Shown here piece after piece: positions 1 to 6,092 of a DNA stretch of 12,070 bases (positions are counted from its first letter, which is position 1; each line of letters starts with the position of its first letter). Position numbers and translations under genes: made by a program. Origin of the DNA: JAZDGX01 sp043806645 (GTDB lineage: Bacteria; Eisenbacteria; RBG-16-71-46; CAIMUX01; WJJG01); contig JAZDGX010000107.1 of assembly GCA_043806645.1 (NCBI GenBank), positions 1-12,070 on the forward strand, read 5' to 3'. A model generated the notes under the pieces. That model searched no databases and was not told the origin of the DNA. It saw only the letters and a list, made by a program, of their open reading frames with translations.

Positions 1-703
1 CGGGCGGCCCCGGCGCGCCCAGCGTGGCGGCCGGCACATCGGTCGCCGCCCCGGCCGCCATGCGCGCGCGGCGGGCAAGGGCGAGGAAGAGCCGCTCCAC
101 TCCTCCATCCGACGCTGCCTCGGGATGGAAGCTCGCGGCCATCAAGAAACCGGCGCGCACCAGCACCGGATCGCCGTCGCGCTCCGCCAGGACCTCGACC
201 CCCTCATCGACGGCGACGATGCGCGGCGCGCGGATGAAGACGAATTCCGTGGCGAAGGTGTTGCTGTCCGAAACCGCACCGCCCGCGGACCGGATCTCGT
301 GCGGGGAAACATCCGCGGGAATGCGCACGACGCCCGGGATGACGCAGGAATCGACCTGGCGGCCATAGGCGTTGCGCGCCACGGTGACCGGCAGCAGCCC
401 CAGCGAATCCTGAGGCGGATCAAGCACGCGGGTTGCCATGAGGATGAGCCCCGCGCAGGTGCCGAAGACCGCCTTGCCTTCCTGCGGCAGGCGCCGGATG
501 GGCTCCCAAAGGTCCATTTCCTTGAGCAGCTTCAGCAACGTCGTCGACTCGCCCCCCGGAAGAACGAGCGCATCGCACAACGCCAGTTCTTCCCTGCGGC
601 GGATCTCGCGCACGCTGCAATTCCCGGCGCGGCGCAGCGCCTCCGCATGCGCGGCAAAATCCCCTTGCAGCGCCAGAACCCCGATCCTCAGTTCGTCGCT
701 CAC
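1..703 (-). CDS. pdxT: PdxT, glutaminase subunit of PLP synthase (3' end outside window)
   Basis: This class I glutamine amidotransferase hydrolyses glutamine and passes ammonia to PdxS for pyridoxal 5'-phosphate synthesis in the cytosol. The reading frame begins at a GTG (703-701) as VSDELRIGVLALQGDF, the usual PdxT N-terminus. GGAG lies 8 nt upstream. The oxyanion strand PGGEST and the nucleophile elbow GTCAG are present, with catalytic Cys at residue 83. The SFHPE motif supplies His193 and Glu195. The Cys-to-His distance (110) is about 19 longer than in Bacillus PdxT as I recall it; the extra residues lie before VFIRAPR. The frame stays open to base 1, about 234 residues, already longer than the usual ~190, so it has a C-terminal extension. 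It follows pdxS by 97 nt on the same strand, as expected for the obligate partner. The identification is firm; the true C-terminus is not visible. Confidence 0.95.
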   Translation of the reverse strand, partial: MSDELRIGVLALQGDFAAHAEALRRAGNCSVREIRRREELALCDALVLPGGESTTLLKLLKEMDLWEPIRRLPQEGKAVFGTCAGLILMATRVLDPPQDSLGLLPVTVARNAYGRQVDSCVIPGVVRIPADVSPHEIRSAGGAVSDSNTFATEFVFIRAPRIVAVDEGVEVLAERDGDPVLVRAGFLMAASFHPEAASDGGVERLFLALARRARMAAGAATDVPAATLGAPGPP

Positions 704-708
704 CGTCC

Positions 709-730
709 TCACTCCGCTCTCACTCCGCTC
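709..730. repeat. Perfect 11-bp tandem duplication at the pdxT ribosome-binding region
   Basis: The 11-mer TCACTCCGCTC occurs twice back to back (709-719 and 720-730). Read on the minus strand, each copy carries GGAG, so the Shine-Dalgarno core is duplicated just before the pdxT GTG. Only the proximal copy, 8 nt from the start codon, is at a useful distance. The rest of the 95-nt pdxS-pdxT spacer holds a GC-rich inverted repeat (CCGCGG at 764-769 and 780-785) with no T-run, so it does not look like a terminator. Confidence 0.7.
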
Positions 731-798
731 GAGCCCACGCCGGATGCCGCCATCATCGCAGCCCCGCGGCCCGCGCCGCCCGCGGAGTCTGTTGCACC

Positions 799-1680
799 TT
801 ACCAGCCGCGCGTCTGAAGCAGCTCGCCCTCGCTCAGCTTGGAGACATCGATGCCTCGCATCGCCTCGCCCAGACCCTCGGAGAGCCGCGCCAGCATGGC
901 CGCATCCTTGTGGTAGGTGACCGCCTTGACGATCGCCTCGGCACGCGGGGCCGGATCCGCGGACTTGAAGATGCCGCTGCCGACGAAGACGCTTTCGGCT
1001 CCCAACTGCATCATCAGAGCTGCGTCGGCCGGAGTGGCCACACCGCCGGCCGAGAAATTAGGCACCGGCAGCCGCCCGTTCTCCGCGACCCAGCGGACGA
1101 TCTCGTAGGGCGCCCCCAGTTCCTTCGCCCGGGTCATCCACTGCTCGGGTCGCAACTGGGTCAGCTCCCGAATTCCATCGGTCACGGCGCGCATGTGGCG
1201 GACCGCTTCCACGATGTCGCCCGAGCCCGCCTCGCCTTTGGTCCGGATCAGCGCGGCCCCCTCACCGATTCTGCGCAACGCCTCGCCGAGGTTGCGGCAG
1301 CCGCAGACGAAGGGCACGGTGAAAGCGAACTTGTCGACATGGAAGCTCTCATCGGCCGGCGTGAGCACTTCGCTCTCGTCGATGAAGTCGACGCCCAAGG
1401 CCTGCAAGATCTGCGCCTCGGTGAAATGCCCGATGCGGCACTTGGCCATCACCGGGATCGAGACCGCTTCCATGATCTCCTTGATCTTGCGCGGATCGGC
1501 CATCCGCGCGACCCCTCCCTCCCGGCGGATGTCGGCCGGCACCCGCTCGAGAGCCATCACCGCGACGGCGCCCGCCTCCTGGGCGATCTTCGCCTGCTCG
1601 GCGTTGGTCACATCCATGATGACCCCGCCCTTGAGCATCTCGGCCAGGCCCGTCTTCACTCGCAACGATCCGATCTCCAT
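799..1680 (-). CDS. pdxS: PdxS, synthase subunit of pyridoxal 5'-phosphate synthase
   Basis: PdxS (Pdx1) builds PLP from ribose 5-phosphate, glyceraldehyde 3-phosphate and ammonia delivered by PdxT. It forms a dodecamer of TIM barrels in the cytosol. The 293-residue protein has the family's full length. Visible landmarks are the early GGVIMDVTNAEQAKIAQEAG segment with Asp23, the Schiff-base lysine Lys80 in PVMAKCRIGHF, and the second lysine Lys148 in RTKGEAGSGD. The PNFSAGGVATPADAALMMQLG and VFVGSGIFKS phosphate-binding loops are intact. The ATG (1680-1678) is preceded by a perfect AGGAGG (complement of 1689-1694) with 8 nt spacing, so translation should be strong. It lies 122 nt downstream of the MocR-type regulator and 95 nt upstream of pdxT, all on the minus strand. 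Confidence 0.98.
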   Translation of the reverse strand: MEIGSLRVKTGLAEMLKGGVIMDVTNAEQAKIAQEAGAVAVMALERVPADIRREGGVARMADPRKIKEIMEAVSIPVMAKCRIGHFTEAQILQALGVDFIDESEVLTPADESFHVDKFAFTVPFVCGCRNLGEALRRIGEGAALIRTKGEAGSGDIVEAVRHMRAVTDGIRELTQLRPEQWMTRAKELGAPYEIVRWVAENGRLPVPNFSAGGVATPADAALMMQLGAESVFVGSGIFKSADPAPRAEAIVKAVTYHKDAAMLARLSEGLGEAMRGIDVSKLSEGELLQTRGW

Positions 1681-1736
1681 GGTCTCTCCCTCCTATCTTG
1701 GAACCCGACGCGTTCCCTTGAGCCTCGATCTCTCAG

Positions 1737-1750
1737 GCCGGTGCACCGGC
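1737..1750. repeat. Perfect 14-bp palindrome in the regulator-pdxS spacer
   Basis: GCCGGTGCACCGGC is its own reverse complement. It sits about 57 nt upstream of the pdxS start and 52 nt past the regulator's stop. As RNA it could fold into a 5-bp GC stem with a TGCA loop. There is no T-run on either side, so I do not read it as an intrinsic terminator. It could be a protein-binding site, an mRNA processing or stabilising hairpin, or chance in GC-rich DNA. Confidence 0.45.
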
Positions 1751-1802
1751 ACGGCCCGTTGTGCAACTGGTCCGCCCGTGGGGTGCGCGAGACCCGCCCG
1801 AT

Positions 1803-3365
1803 TCAAAGCAGCGGTCCCTCCTCCCGGCCCCCCCGGCGGGGCGCGGCGGCCAGCCGTTCGGCGATCATCTGCCCGAGCCGCGCCACGCCCTCCTGGATGC
1901 GCCGCTCGCTCTCTCGATTGAACGACAGCCGCATCGCGGCGTGGCCGCCGCCATGGGGGTAGAAGGCGATCCCCGGGGAAAAAAGCACGCCGCGCGCCGC
2001 CGCCTGGTGGAACAACTCGACCGTATCGACCGCCTCCGGCAACTCCACCCACAGCGTCATCCCGCCTGCGGGCTCGGTCCAGCGCGCCTCGCCGGGGAAA
2101 TGCGCGGAGAGCGCCTCCAGCATCGCCTCGAGGCGCCGCGCATTGACACTGCGTATCCGGCGCAGGTGTTTTTCCAAACGCCCTTCCCGGCAGAAGTGCT
2201 CCAAGACGCGCTGCGCCAACGTCGACGATGCGAGATCCGTGGCCCAGCGCACCTGGCGCAGCGGTTCGGCCAGCTCCGCAGGCACGATCAGCCAACCGAT
2301 CCGCAGGCCGGGAAAGAGCATCTTCGAGAACGTTCCCAGGTGGATGACCTGCCCGTTGGGATCGTCGGCCAGCAATGGGCGGGGCCGCTCGCCACGATAG
2401 TAGAGCTCCGATTCGTAATGATCCTCGACGATCGCCAAGCCCGCACGCCGGGAGAGTTCCAGCAGGTCCTTGCGCTCGGAGGGACCCAGGCTGATGCCCG
2501 TCGGATTCTGAAAGCAGGGCATCGTGTACAGGAACTTGATCCGCTCCCGCCCGAGCAGTTCCTCGAGCGCCGCCAGCGACAGCCCGGTCGCCTCCATGGA
2601 AACCGTGAGCAGTCGCGCGCCGCAATGGCGCAGGGACTGGAACGCCCCCGTATAGCTGGGGGCCTCAACCGCGACCGGGTCACCCGGAGCAAGAAAGAGC
2701 TTGGCCAGCAGATCGAGGCCCTGCTGCGAGCCGCTCACGATGAAGACGCGCTCCTCGCCGATTCCCCGCACCCCGGCGCGCTCGAGATCGGCGGCCACCC
2801 ACCGCCGCAGCCGCTCGTCCCCCTCCGCCGGCCCGTAGTCGAGGATCTCGGGCCCGGCCTTTTCGAGAACGGTCCGCACGCTTTCACGGAAATCATCGAA
2901 TGGAAACAGGCGGCGGTCGGGGATGACCCCCGCCAGTTGAATCGCGCTCGCGGGCACCGGCAAGTGCCGCGCGGAAAGCCAGCGTGCCGGGTCGCTTTCG
3001 AGCGCCTGCGGATCGCGGATCAGTCGGTGCCAGGCAAACGCGGGCGGGTTGTCCACGCCGGCGTTTCGCCCCTCTCCCGAGCGCCGCGCGATGACGAAGC
3101 TGCCCGCCCCCACGCCCGAACGCAGCAGGCCCTCCTGCTCGAGCAGTCGATACGCGGCCACGACGGTGTTGCGCTGGACTCGCAGGTGCGAAGCCAGCGC
3201 CCGGGTCGAGGGCAGCCTGCTGCCGTCCGCCAGGCGCCCCGCAAGGATGCGCTCCCGGGCGGCGGCCGCAATCTGCCGGTAGACCGGCTCGTCGCTGCGC
3301 CGATCGATTGCGACCCCCAGCGTGCCTTCTGCCACCACCACCGGACCCCCTGCCGAGTTTTCCAT
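1803..3365 (-). CDS. pdxR: MocR/PdxR-type transcriptional regulator (GntR winged helix fused to aminotransferase-like domain)
   Basis: MocR proteins bind DNA with a GntR-type winged helix and sense PLP or PLP adducts with a fold-type I aminotransferase domain. In 520 residues, the winged helix spans about 24-95 (EPVYRQIAAAARERI, SRLPSTRALASHL, RNTVVAAYRLLEQEGLL). The effector domain covers about 140-505. PLP-binding residues are present: Asn287 in CFQNPTG, Asp315 and Tyr317 in VEDHYESE, Lys348 in GTFSKMLFPGLRIGW, and Arg479 in MRLSFNRE. Its position directly before pdxS and pdxT argues for control of B6 synthesis, the known job of PdxR; this is inference from context. The ATG at 3365 lacks a clear ribosome site. 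A GTG at 3338 with AGGGGG 7 nt upstream is a real alternative start and would shorten the protein by 9 residues. Autoregulation through the repeats upstream is likely. Confidence 0.9.
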   Translation of the reverse strand: MENSAGGPVVVAEGTLGVAIDRRSDEPVYRQIAAAARERILAGRLADGSRLPSTRALASHLRVQRNTVVAAYRLLEQEGLLRSGVGAGSFVIARRSGEGRNAGVDNPPAFAWHRLIRDPQALESDPARWLSARHLPVPASAIQLAGVIPDRRLFPFDDFRESVRTVLEKAGPEILDYGPAEGDERLRRWVAADLERAGVRGIGEERVFIVSGSQQGLDLLAKLFLAPGDPVAVEAPSYTGAFQSLRHCGARLLTVSMEATGLSLAALEELLGRERIKFLYTMPCFQNPTGISLGPSERKDLLELSRRAGLAIVEDHYESELYYRGERPRPLLADDPNGQVIHLGTFSKMLFPGLRIGWLIVPAELAEPLRQVRWATDLASSTLAQRVLEHFCREGRLEKHLRRIRSVNARRLEAMLEALSAHFPGEARWTEPAGGMTLWVELPEAVDTVELFHQAAARGVLFSPGIAFYPHGGGHAAMRLSFNRESERRIQEGVARLGQMIAERLAAAPRRGGREEGPLL

Positions 3366-3392
3366 GCCAGCCCGGAGATGCAGTGGGCTGCT

Positions 3393-3410
3393 TATTGGAA
3401 TACTCCATTG
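3393..3410. promoter_or_regulatory. Operator-like repeat, proximal copy
   Basis: TATTGGAATACTCCATTG matches the distal copy at 3491-3508 in 16 of 18 positions and in the same orientation. Each copy is internally palindromic (TGGA-N4-TCCA). A third partial element, ATTGGAC, lies at 3418-3424 and equals part of the distal copy exactly. The pair sits in the divergent region in front of a MocR gene, where this family usually binds paired sites. The proximal copy overlaps the candidate -10 element of the regulator, which suggests autorepression (inference). Confidence 0.6.
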
Positions 3411-3436
3411 TTCGACAATTGGACCCCTCAGGTCAA
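3407..3436 (-). promoter_or_regulatory. Candidate sigma-70-type promoter of the MocR-type regulator
   Basis: On the minus strand TTGACC (3436-3431) is separated by 18 nt from AACAAT (3412-3407), matching 5 of 6 and 4 of 6 consensus bases. A transcript starting near 3400 would leave a leader of about 35 nt before the ATG at 3365. The surrounding 30 bp are unusually AT-rich for this window. The proximal operator-like repeat (3393-3410) overlaps the -10 element and the expected start site. It is a by-eye prediction only. Confidence 0.4.
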
Positions 3437-3464
3437 TCCCTTTGGCAGTGGATCGAAGATGGAT

Positions 3465-3480
3465 GCCCCGCTTCCGGGGC
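3465..3480. other. GC hairpin between the two operator-like repeats
   Basis: GCCCCG (3465-3470) and CGGGGC (3475-3480) form a perfect 6-bp stem closed by the tetraloop CTTC. There is no T-run on either side, so it is not an intrinsic terminator. It lies between the two 18-bp repeats and would be transcribed only if a promoter lay outside it. Its role is unknown. Confidence 0.4.
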
Positions 3481-3490
3481 AAAGACCGCG

Positions 3491-3508
3491 TATTGGACTA
3501 TTCCATTG
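3491..3508. promoter_or_regulatory. Operator-like repeat, distal copy
   Basis: TATTGGACTATTCCATTG begins 98 bp from the proximal copy and differs from it at two positions. It contains the same TGGA-N4-TCCA dyad. It is 195 bp upstream of the divergent tandem-ACT gene and 126 bp from the regulator's ATG, so it could serve either side. Two spaced sites are consistent with looping or bending by a MocR dimer, as known for other family members. Confidence 0.55.
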
Positions 3509-3516
3509 CCTGCCCG

Positions 3517-3540
3517 CCTCCTCCTTCCCTCCTTCCCTCC
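3517..3540. repeat. 24-nt pure polypyrimidine tract
   Basis: Every base from 3517 to 3540 on the plus strand is C or T. It includes two adjacent copies of CCTTCCCT (3523-3530 and 3531-3538). The minus strand is correspondingly purine-only. It lies in the presumed leader or promoter region of the tandem-ACT gene and breaks the composition of its surroundings. No function is evident. Confidence 0.6.
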
Positions 3541-3702
3541 AACCCCCACGCCCCGCCGCTCGAGGTCGCCGTGCTCTTGCCGGCAGCGCTTTCCGATTTT
3601 GCATTCCGCCAGCGGCTCCCGTAGCTTCCGGATGTGCCACGCAGGCAGAGAGCGAAGCCTGCACTCGCACCGGACGGAATCCGGGCGCCAAGGAGGTCGG
3701 CG

Positions 3703-4173
3703 ATGGACAAGCTGAGGATCGAGTCGAACAAGAACATCAGCAAGATCGTGCTCCGTGGCGTCCCCGATCGCCCGGGCATCGCGGCGGACATCTTCGGCGC
3801 CTTGGGAGACAAGGGCTTCAACGTCGAGCTCGTGGTCACGAGCGGCGGCACGCGGGGAACGGCGGATATCTGTCTCGCCGTTTCTCAGGACCAGGAGCAC
3901 GACATCCAGGCCACCCTCAAAAGCATCCGGGACCAGGTCCAGGCCAGGGACATCCAGGCAGACACCGAGGTCGCCCTGGTTTCCGTGACCGGACCCAATC
4001 TGGCCAAGATCCCCGGCGTCGCCGGACGGCTCTTCAACGCGCTCTCGAAACGCGGCATCAACATCGATGTGATCTCGACCTCGCTTTCCTCGGTCACCTG
4101 CATGATCGCCGTGGAGGAAACCGAAAGGGCCGTGGCCGCTCTGGAAGGCGAATTCCTGCCCGATCGCTTGTGA
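3703..4173 (+). CDS. Stand-alone tandem ACT-domain protein (aspartokinase regulatory-domain type)
   Basis: ACT domains bind small ligands, usually amino acids, and regulate enzymes. This 156-residue cytosolic protein consists almost entirely of two: about residues 12-78 (IVLRGVPDRPGIAADIFGAL, then GGTRGTADICLAV) and 90-150 (VSVTGPNLAKIPGVAGRLF, NALSKRGINIDVISTS). The pattern is that of the C-terminal regulatory half of aspartate kinase, including the GINIDVISTS strand of the second domain. No kinase domain lies upstream: the preceding 330 bases hold regulatory DNA, and the frame before the ATG shows no kinase motif. AGGAGG (3691-3696) lies 6 nt before the ATG, which fixes this start and argues for a genuine separate gene. 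It is divergent from the MocR regulator. It could be a free regulatory subunit for an aspartokinase encoded elsewhere or an independent amino acid sensor; the ligand is unknown. Confidence 0.88.
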   Translation: MDKLRIESNKNISKIVLRGVPDRPGIAADIFGALGDKGFNVELVVTSGGTRGTADICLAVSQDQEHDIQATLKSIRDQVQARDIQADTEVALVSVTGPNLAKIPGVAGRLFNALSKRGINIDVISTSLSSVTCMIAVEETERAVAALEGEFLPDRL

Positions 4174-4204
4174 CGCCTGCGCGCGGCCGACCGGCACCCG
4201 CAGG

Positions 4205-4234
4205 TTGCCCGCACCACCGGGTTTTTGGTATCGT
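4205..4234 (+). promoter_or_regulatory. Candidate promoter of the mutase gene
   Basis: TTGCCC (4205-4210) and TATCGT (4229-4234) are separated by 18 nt and each match 4 of 6 sigma-70 consensus bases. The expected start, near 4241, would give a leader of about 130 nt. A short stem (CCCG 4208-4211 with CGGG 4218-4221) followed by five T (4222-4226) overlaps the same stretch and might weakly terminate the ACT-gene transcript. Neither reading is strong. I saw no B12 riboswitch in the leader, judging by eye only. Confidence 0.3.
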
Positions 4235-4369
4235 GCCCTCCATCAGGGTTTGCCGCGCGCTCCGCCCACACGATGGCCGCGCGTGCGCCCGGCCGGCGCG
4301 GGAAGACCGGGAAGACGCCGGGCAGGAAGCGCCGCGGTGTGATCCGGCGGCGCCCAGCGAGGAAGGAAC

Positions 4370-6028
4370 ATGGCGGATCCTCAGGACTTGACGACCCGGA
4401 CGGGCGGGGCGGCGCGCGCATCCCAAGCGGACTGCTCGTACCGCACGTACTCGGGCCTTCCGCTCGCGCAGAGCTACGACGCCGGAAACCGCGGGGAGGA
4501 CGTGGACGGCCGCGGCGCCCCCGATGTCTCGCTTCCCGGGCAGTTCCCCTTCACGCGCGGCATCCATCCCGACATGTACCGCGGCCGGCTCTGGACGATG
4601 CGCATGTTCGCCGGCTTCGGCACTCCCGAAGACACCAACCAGCGCTTCCACTATCTGCTCGATCACGGCCAGACCGGATTGTCGACCGCTTTCGACATGC
4701 CGACGTTGATGGGCTACGATCCGGATCATGCGCTCTCGGCGGGCGAGGTCGGCCGCGAGGGGGTGTCGATCCCCTCGCTGCCCGACATGGAGCGGCTGCT
4801 CGACCGCATTCCGCTGGACCAGGTGAGCACCTCCATGACGATCAACGCCACGGCGATCATCATGCTCGCCTTCTATGTGGCTGTCGGCGAGAAGCAGGGC
4901 GTGGCCCCCGAGAAGCTGCGCGGCACGCTGCAGAACGACATCTTGAAGGAGTTCATCGCCCAGAAGGAGTGGATCTGTCCGCCCGAACCCGCCATGCGCA
5001 TCATCCGCGACATCCTGGTCTACGGCACGCGCCACCTGCCCCAATGGAACACGATCTCGATCAGCGGCTATCACATCCGCGAAGCGGGTGCGACCGCGGT
5101 GCAGGAGTTGGCCTTCACCCTCGCCGACGGCATCGGCTACGTTCAAGCGGGCATCGACGCCGGCCTGCATCCGGACGAATTCGCCCCGCGGCTCTCCTTC
5201 TTTTTCGACGTGCACAATGATTTCTTCGAGGAGATCGCCAAGTTCCGGGCGTCCCGGCGGATGTGGGCCCGCATCATGCGCGATCGCTTTCAGGCCCGCA
5301 ACCCGCGGTCGTGGTGGCTGCGCACCCACGCGCAGACCGCCGGGGTCTCGCTGACCGCTCAGCAACCTTACAACAACGTGGTGCGGGTCGCGCTGCAGGC
5401 CCTCGCCGCAGTGCTGGGCGGCACGCAGTCGCTGCACACCAACTCGCTCGACGAGACCTACGCGCTGCCGACCGAGGAGGCCGCCAAAATCGCGTTGCGC
5501 ACCCAACAATTGATCGCCCACGAGTCGAATGTTCCGTGGGTGGTCGATCCCCTGGGCGGCTCGCACTTCCTCGAAAACCTGACCGATCGCGTGGAGGCCG
5601 AGGCCTGGAAGTACATCGAGCAGATCGATCATCTGGGGGGCATCGTCGCGGCGGTCAACCAAGGCTACCCGCAAATGGAGATCGCCCGCTCCGCCTACGA
5701 ATTCCAGATGCAGGTCGAGCGCGGGGAGCGGGTGATCGTGGGCATCAACCGTTATGCAGCGGAGAATGAGCGGGACGACTCGGTCCCCACGCTGAAGATC
5801 GACTGCGAGGTCGAGCGCCAGCAGATCGAGCGCATTCAACGCCTGCGCGAGGACCGCAACGCTCGCACGGCCCGGGAGGCGCTGGACGCGGTGCGTCAGG
5901 CGGCGGCGGGACAGGCAAACCTGGTGCCGCCCATCATCGCCGCGGTCAAGGCCGGGGTCACGCTCGGCGAGATCAGCGACATCTTCCGGGAGGTCTTTGG
6001 CATCTATCGCGATCCGGCCTTCCTGTAG
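4370..6028 (+). CDS. icmA: Coenzyme B12-dependent acyl-CoA mutase large subunit, isobutyryl-CoA mutase type
   Basis: This 552-residue protein is the substrate-binding TIM-barrel subunit of an adenosylcobalamin-dependent mutase. Core motifs are TRGIHPDMYRGRLWTMRMFAGFGT (positions 62-85), GQTGLSTAFDMPT, GTLQNDILKE (Gln188), WNTISISGYHIREAGATAVQE (227-246, His235), QPYNNVVR and LHTNSLDE. It lacks the C-terminal B12-binding domain (no DxHxxG), so a separate small subunit is needed and is not in the window. At the two positions that decide substrate, it has Phe80 (Tyr89 in Propionibacterium methylmalonyl-CoA mutase) and Gln198 (Arg207 there). Phe/Gln is the isobutyryl-CoA mutase pattern; the Arg that holds the methylmalonyl carboxylate is gone. 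The likely reaction is isobutyryl-CoA to n-butyryl-CoA. Related mutases (pivalyl- or hydroxyacyl-CoA) are alternatives. AGGA lies 6 nt before the ATG. The hydrolase-like gene follows after 64 nt, probably in one transcript. Confidence 0.85.
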   Translation: MADPQDLTTRTGGAARASQADCSYRTYSGLPLAQSYDAGNRGEDVDGRGAPDVSLPGQFPFTRGIHPDMYRGRLWTMRMFAGFGTPEDTNQRFHYLLDHGQTGLSTAFDMPTLMGYDPDHALSAGEVGREGVSIPSLPDMERLLDRIPLDQVSTSMTINATAIIMLAFYVAVGEKQGVAPEKLRGTLQNDILKEFIAQKEWICPPEPAMRIIRDILVYGTRHLPQWNTISISGYHIREAGATAVQELAFTLADGIGYVQAGIDAGLHPDEFAPRLSFFFDVHNDFFEEIAKFRASRRMWARIMRDRFQARNPRSWWLRTHAQTAGVSLTAQQPYNNVVRVALQALAAVLGGTQSLHTNSLDETYALPTEEAAKIALRTQQLIAHESNVPWVVDPLGGSHFLENLTDRVEAEAWKYIEQIDHLGGIVAAVNQGYPQMEIARSAYEFQMQVERGERVIVGINRYAAENERDDSVPTLKIDCEVERQQIERIQRLREDRNARTAREALDAVRQAAAGQANLVPPIIAAVKAGVTLGEISDIFREVFGIYRDPAFL

Positions 6029-6092
6029 TGGACCGACACCCTGTGACCGAGCACGAAAACGACGGTAACCGGTGTGTTCACGGAGGTCAGGA

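Noticed and set aside
3366..3482. Upstream extension of the MocR gene to a TTG at 3482
   Set aside because: It would put the proximal operator-like repeat and the candidate promoter inside the coding region, and the added residues match nothing in the family.
3577..3605. TTGCCG-N17-TGCATT as a promoter for the tandem-ACT gene
   Set aside because: Only 3 of 6 bases match in the -10; too weak to list as a feature.
4193..4210. Sigma-54-like GGCAC...TTGC upstream of the mutase
   Set aside because: The GG-to-GC spacing is two bases too long; sigma-54 promoters tolerate little change in spacing.
4241..4369. Possible cobalamin riboswitch before the B12-dependent mutase
   Set aside because: The leader of about 130 nt is too short and I saw no B12-box-like sequence; a covariance-model search would be needed to exclude it fully.
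4225..5220. Plus-strand 331-codon frame overlapping the start of the mutase
   Set aside because: It is a different frame from the mutase, Arg/Pro-rich, with no motif or ribosome site.
4094..5839. Open minus-strand frame of 581 codons across the mutase gene
   Set aside because: It is antisense to a well-recognised mutase, is rich in Arg/Gly/His/Val without family motifs, and arises from the high third-position GC of the sense gene.
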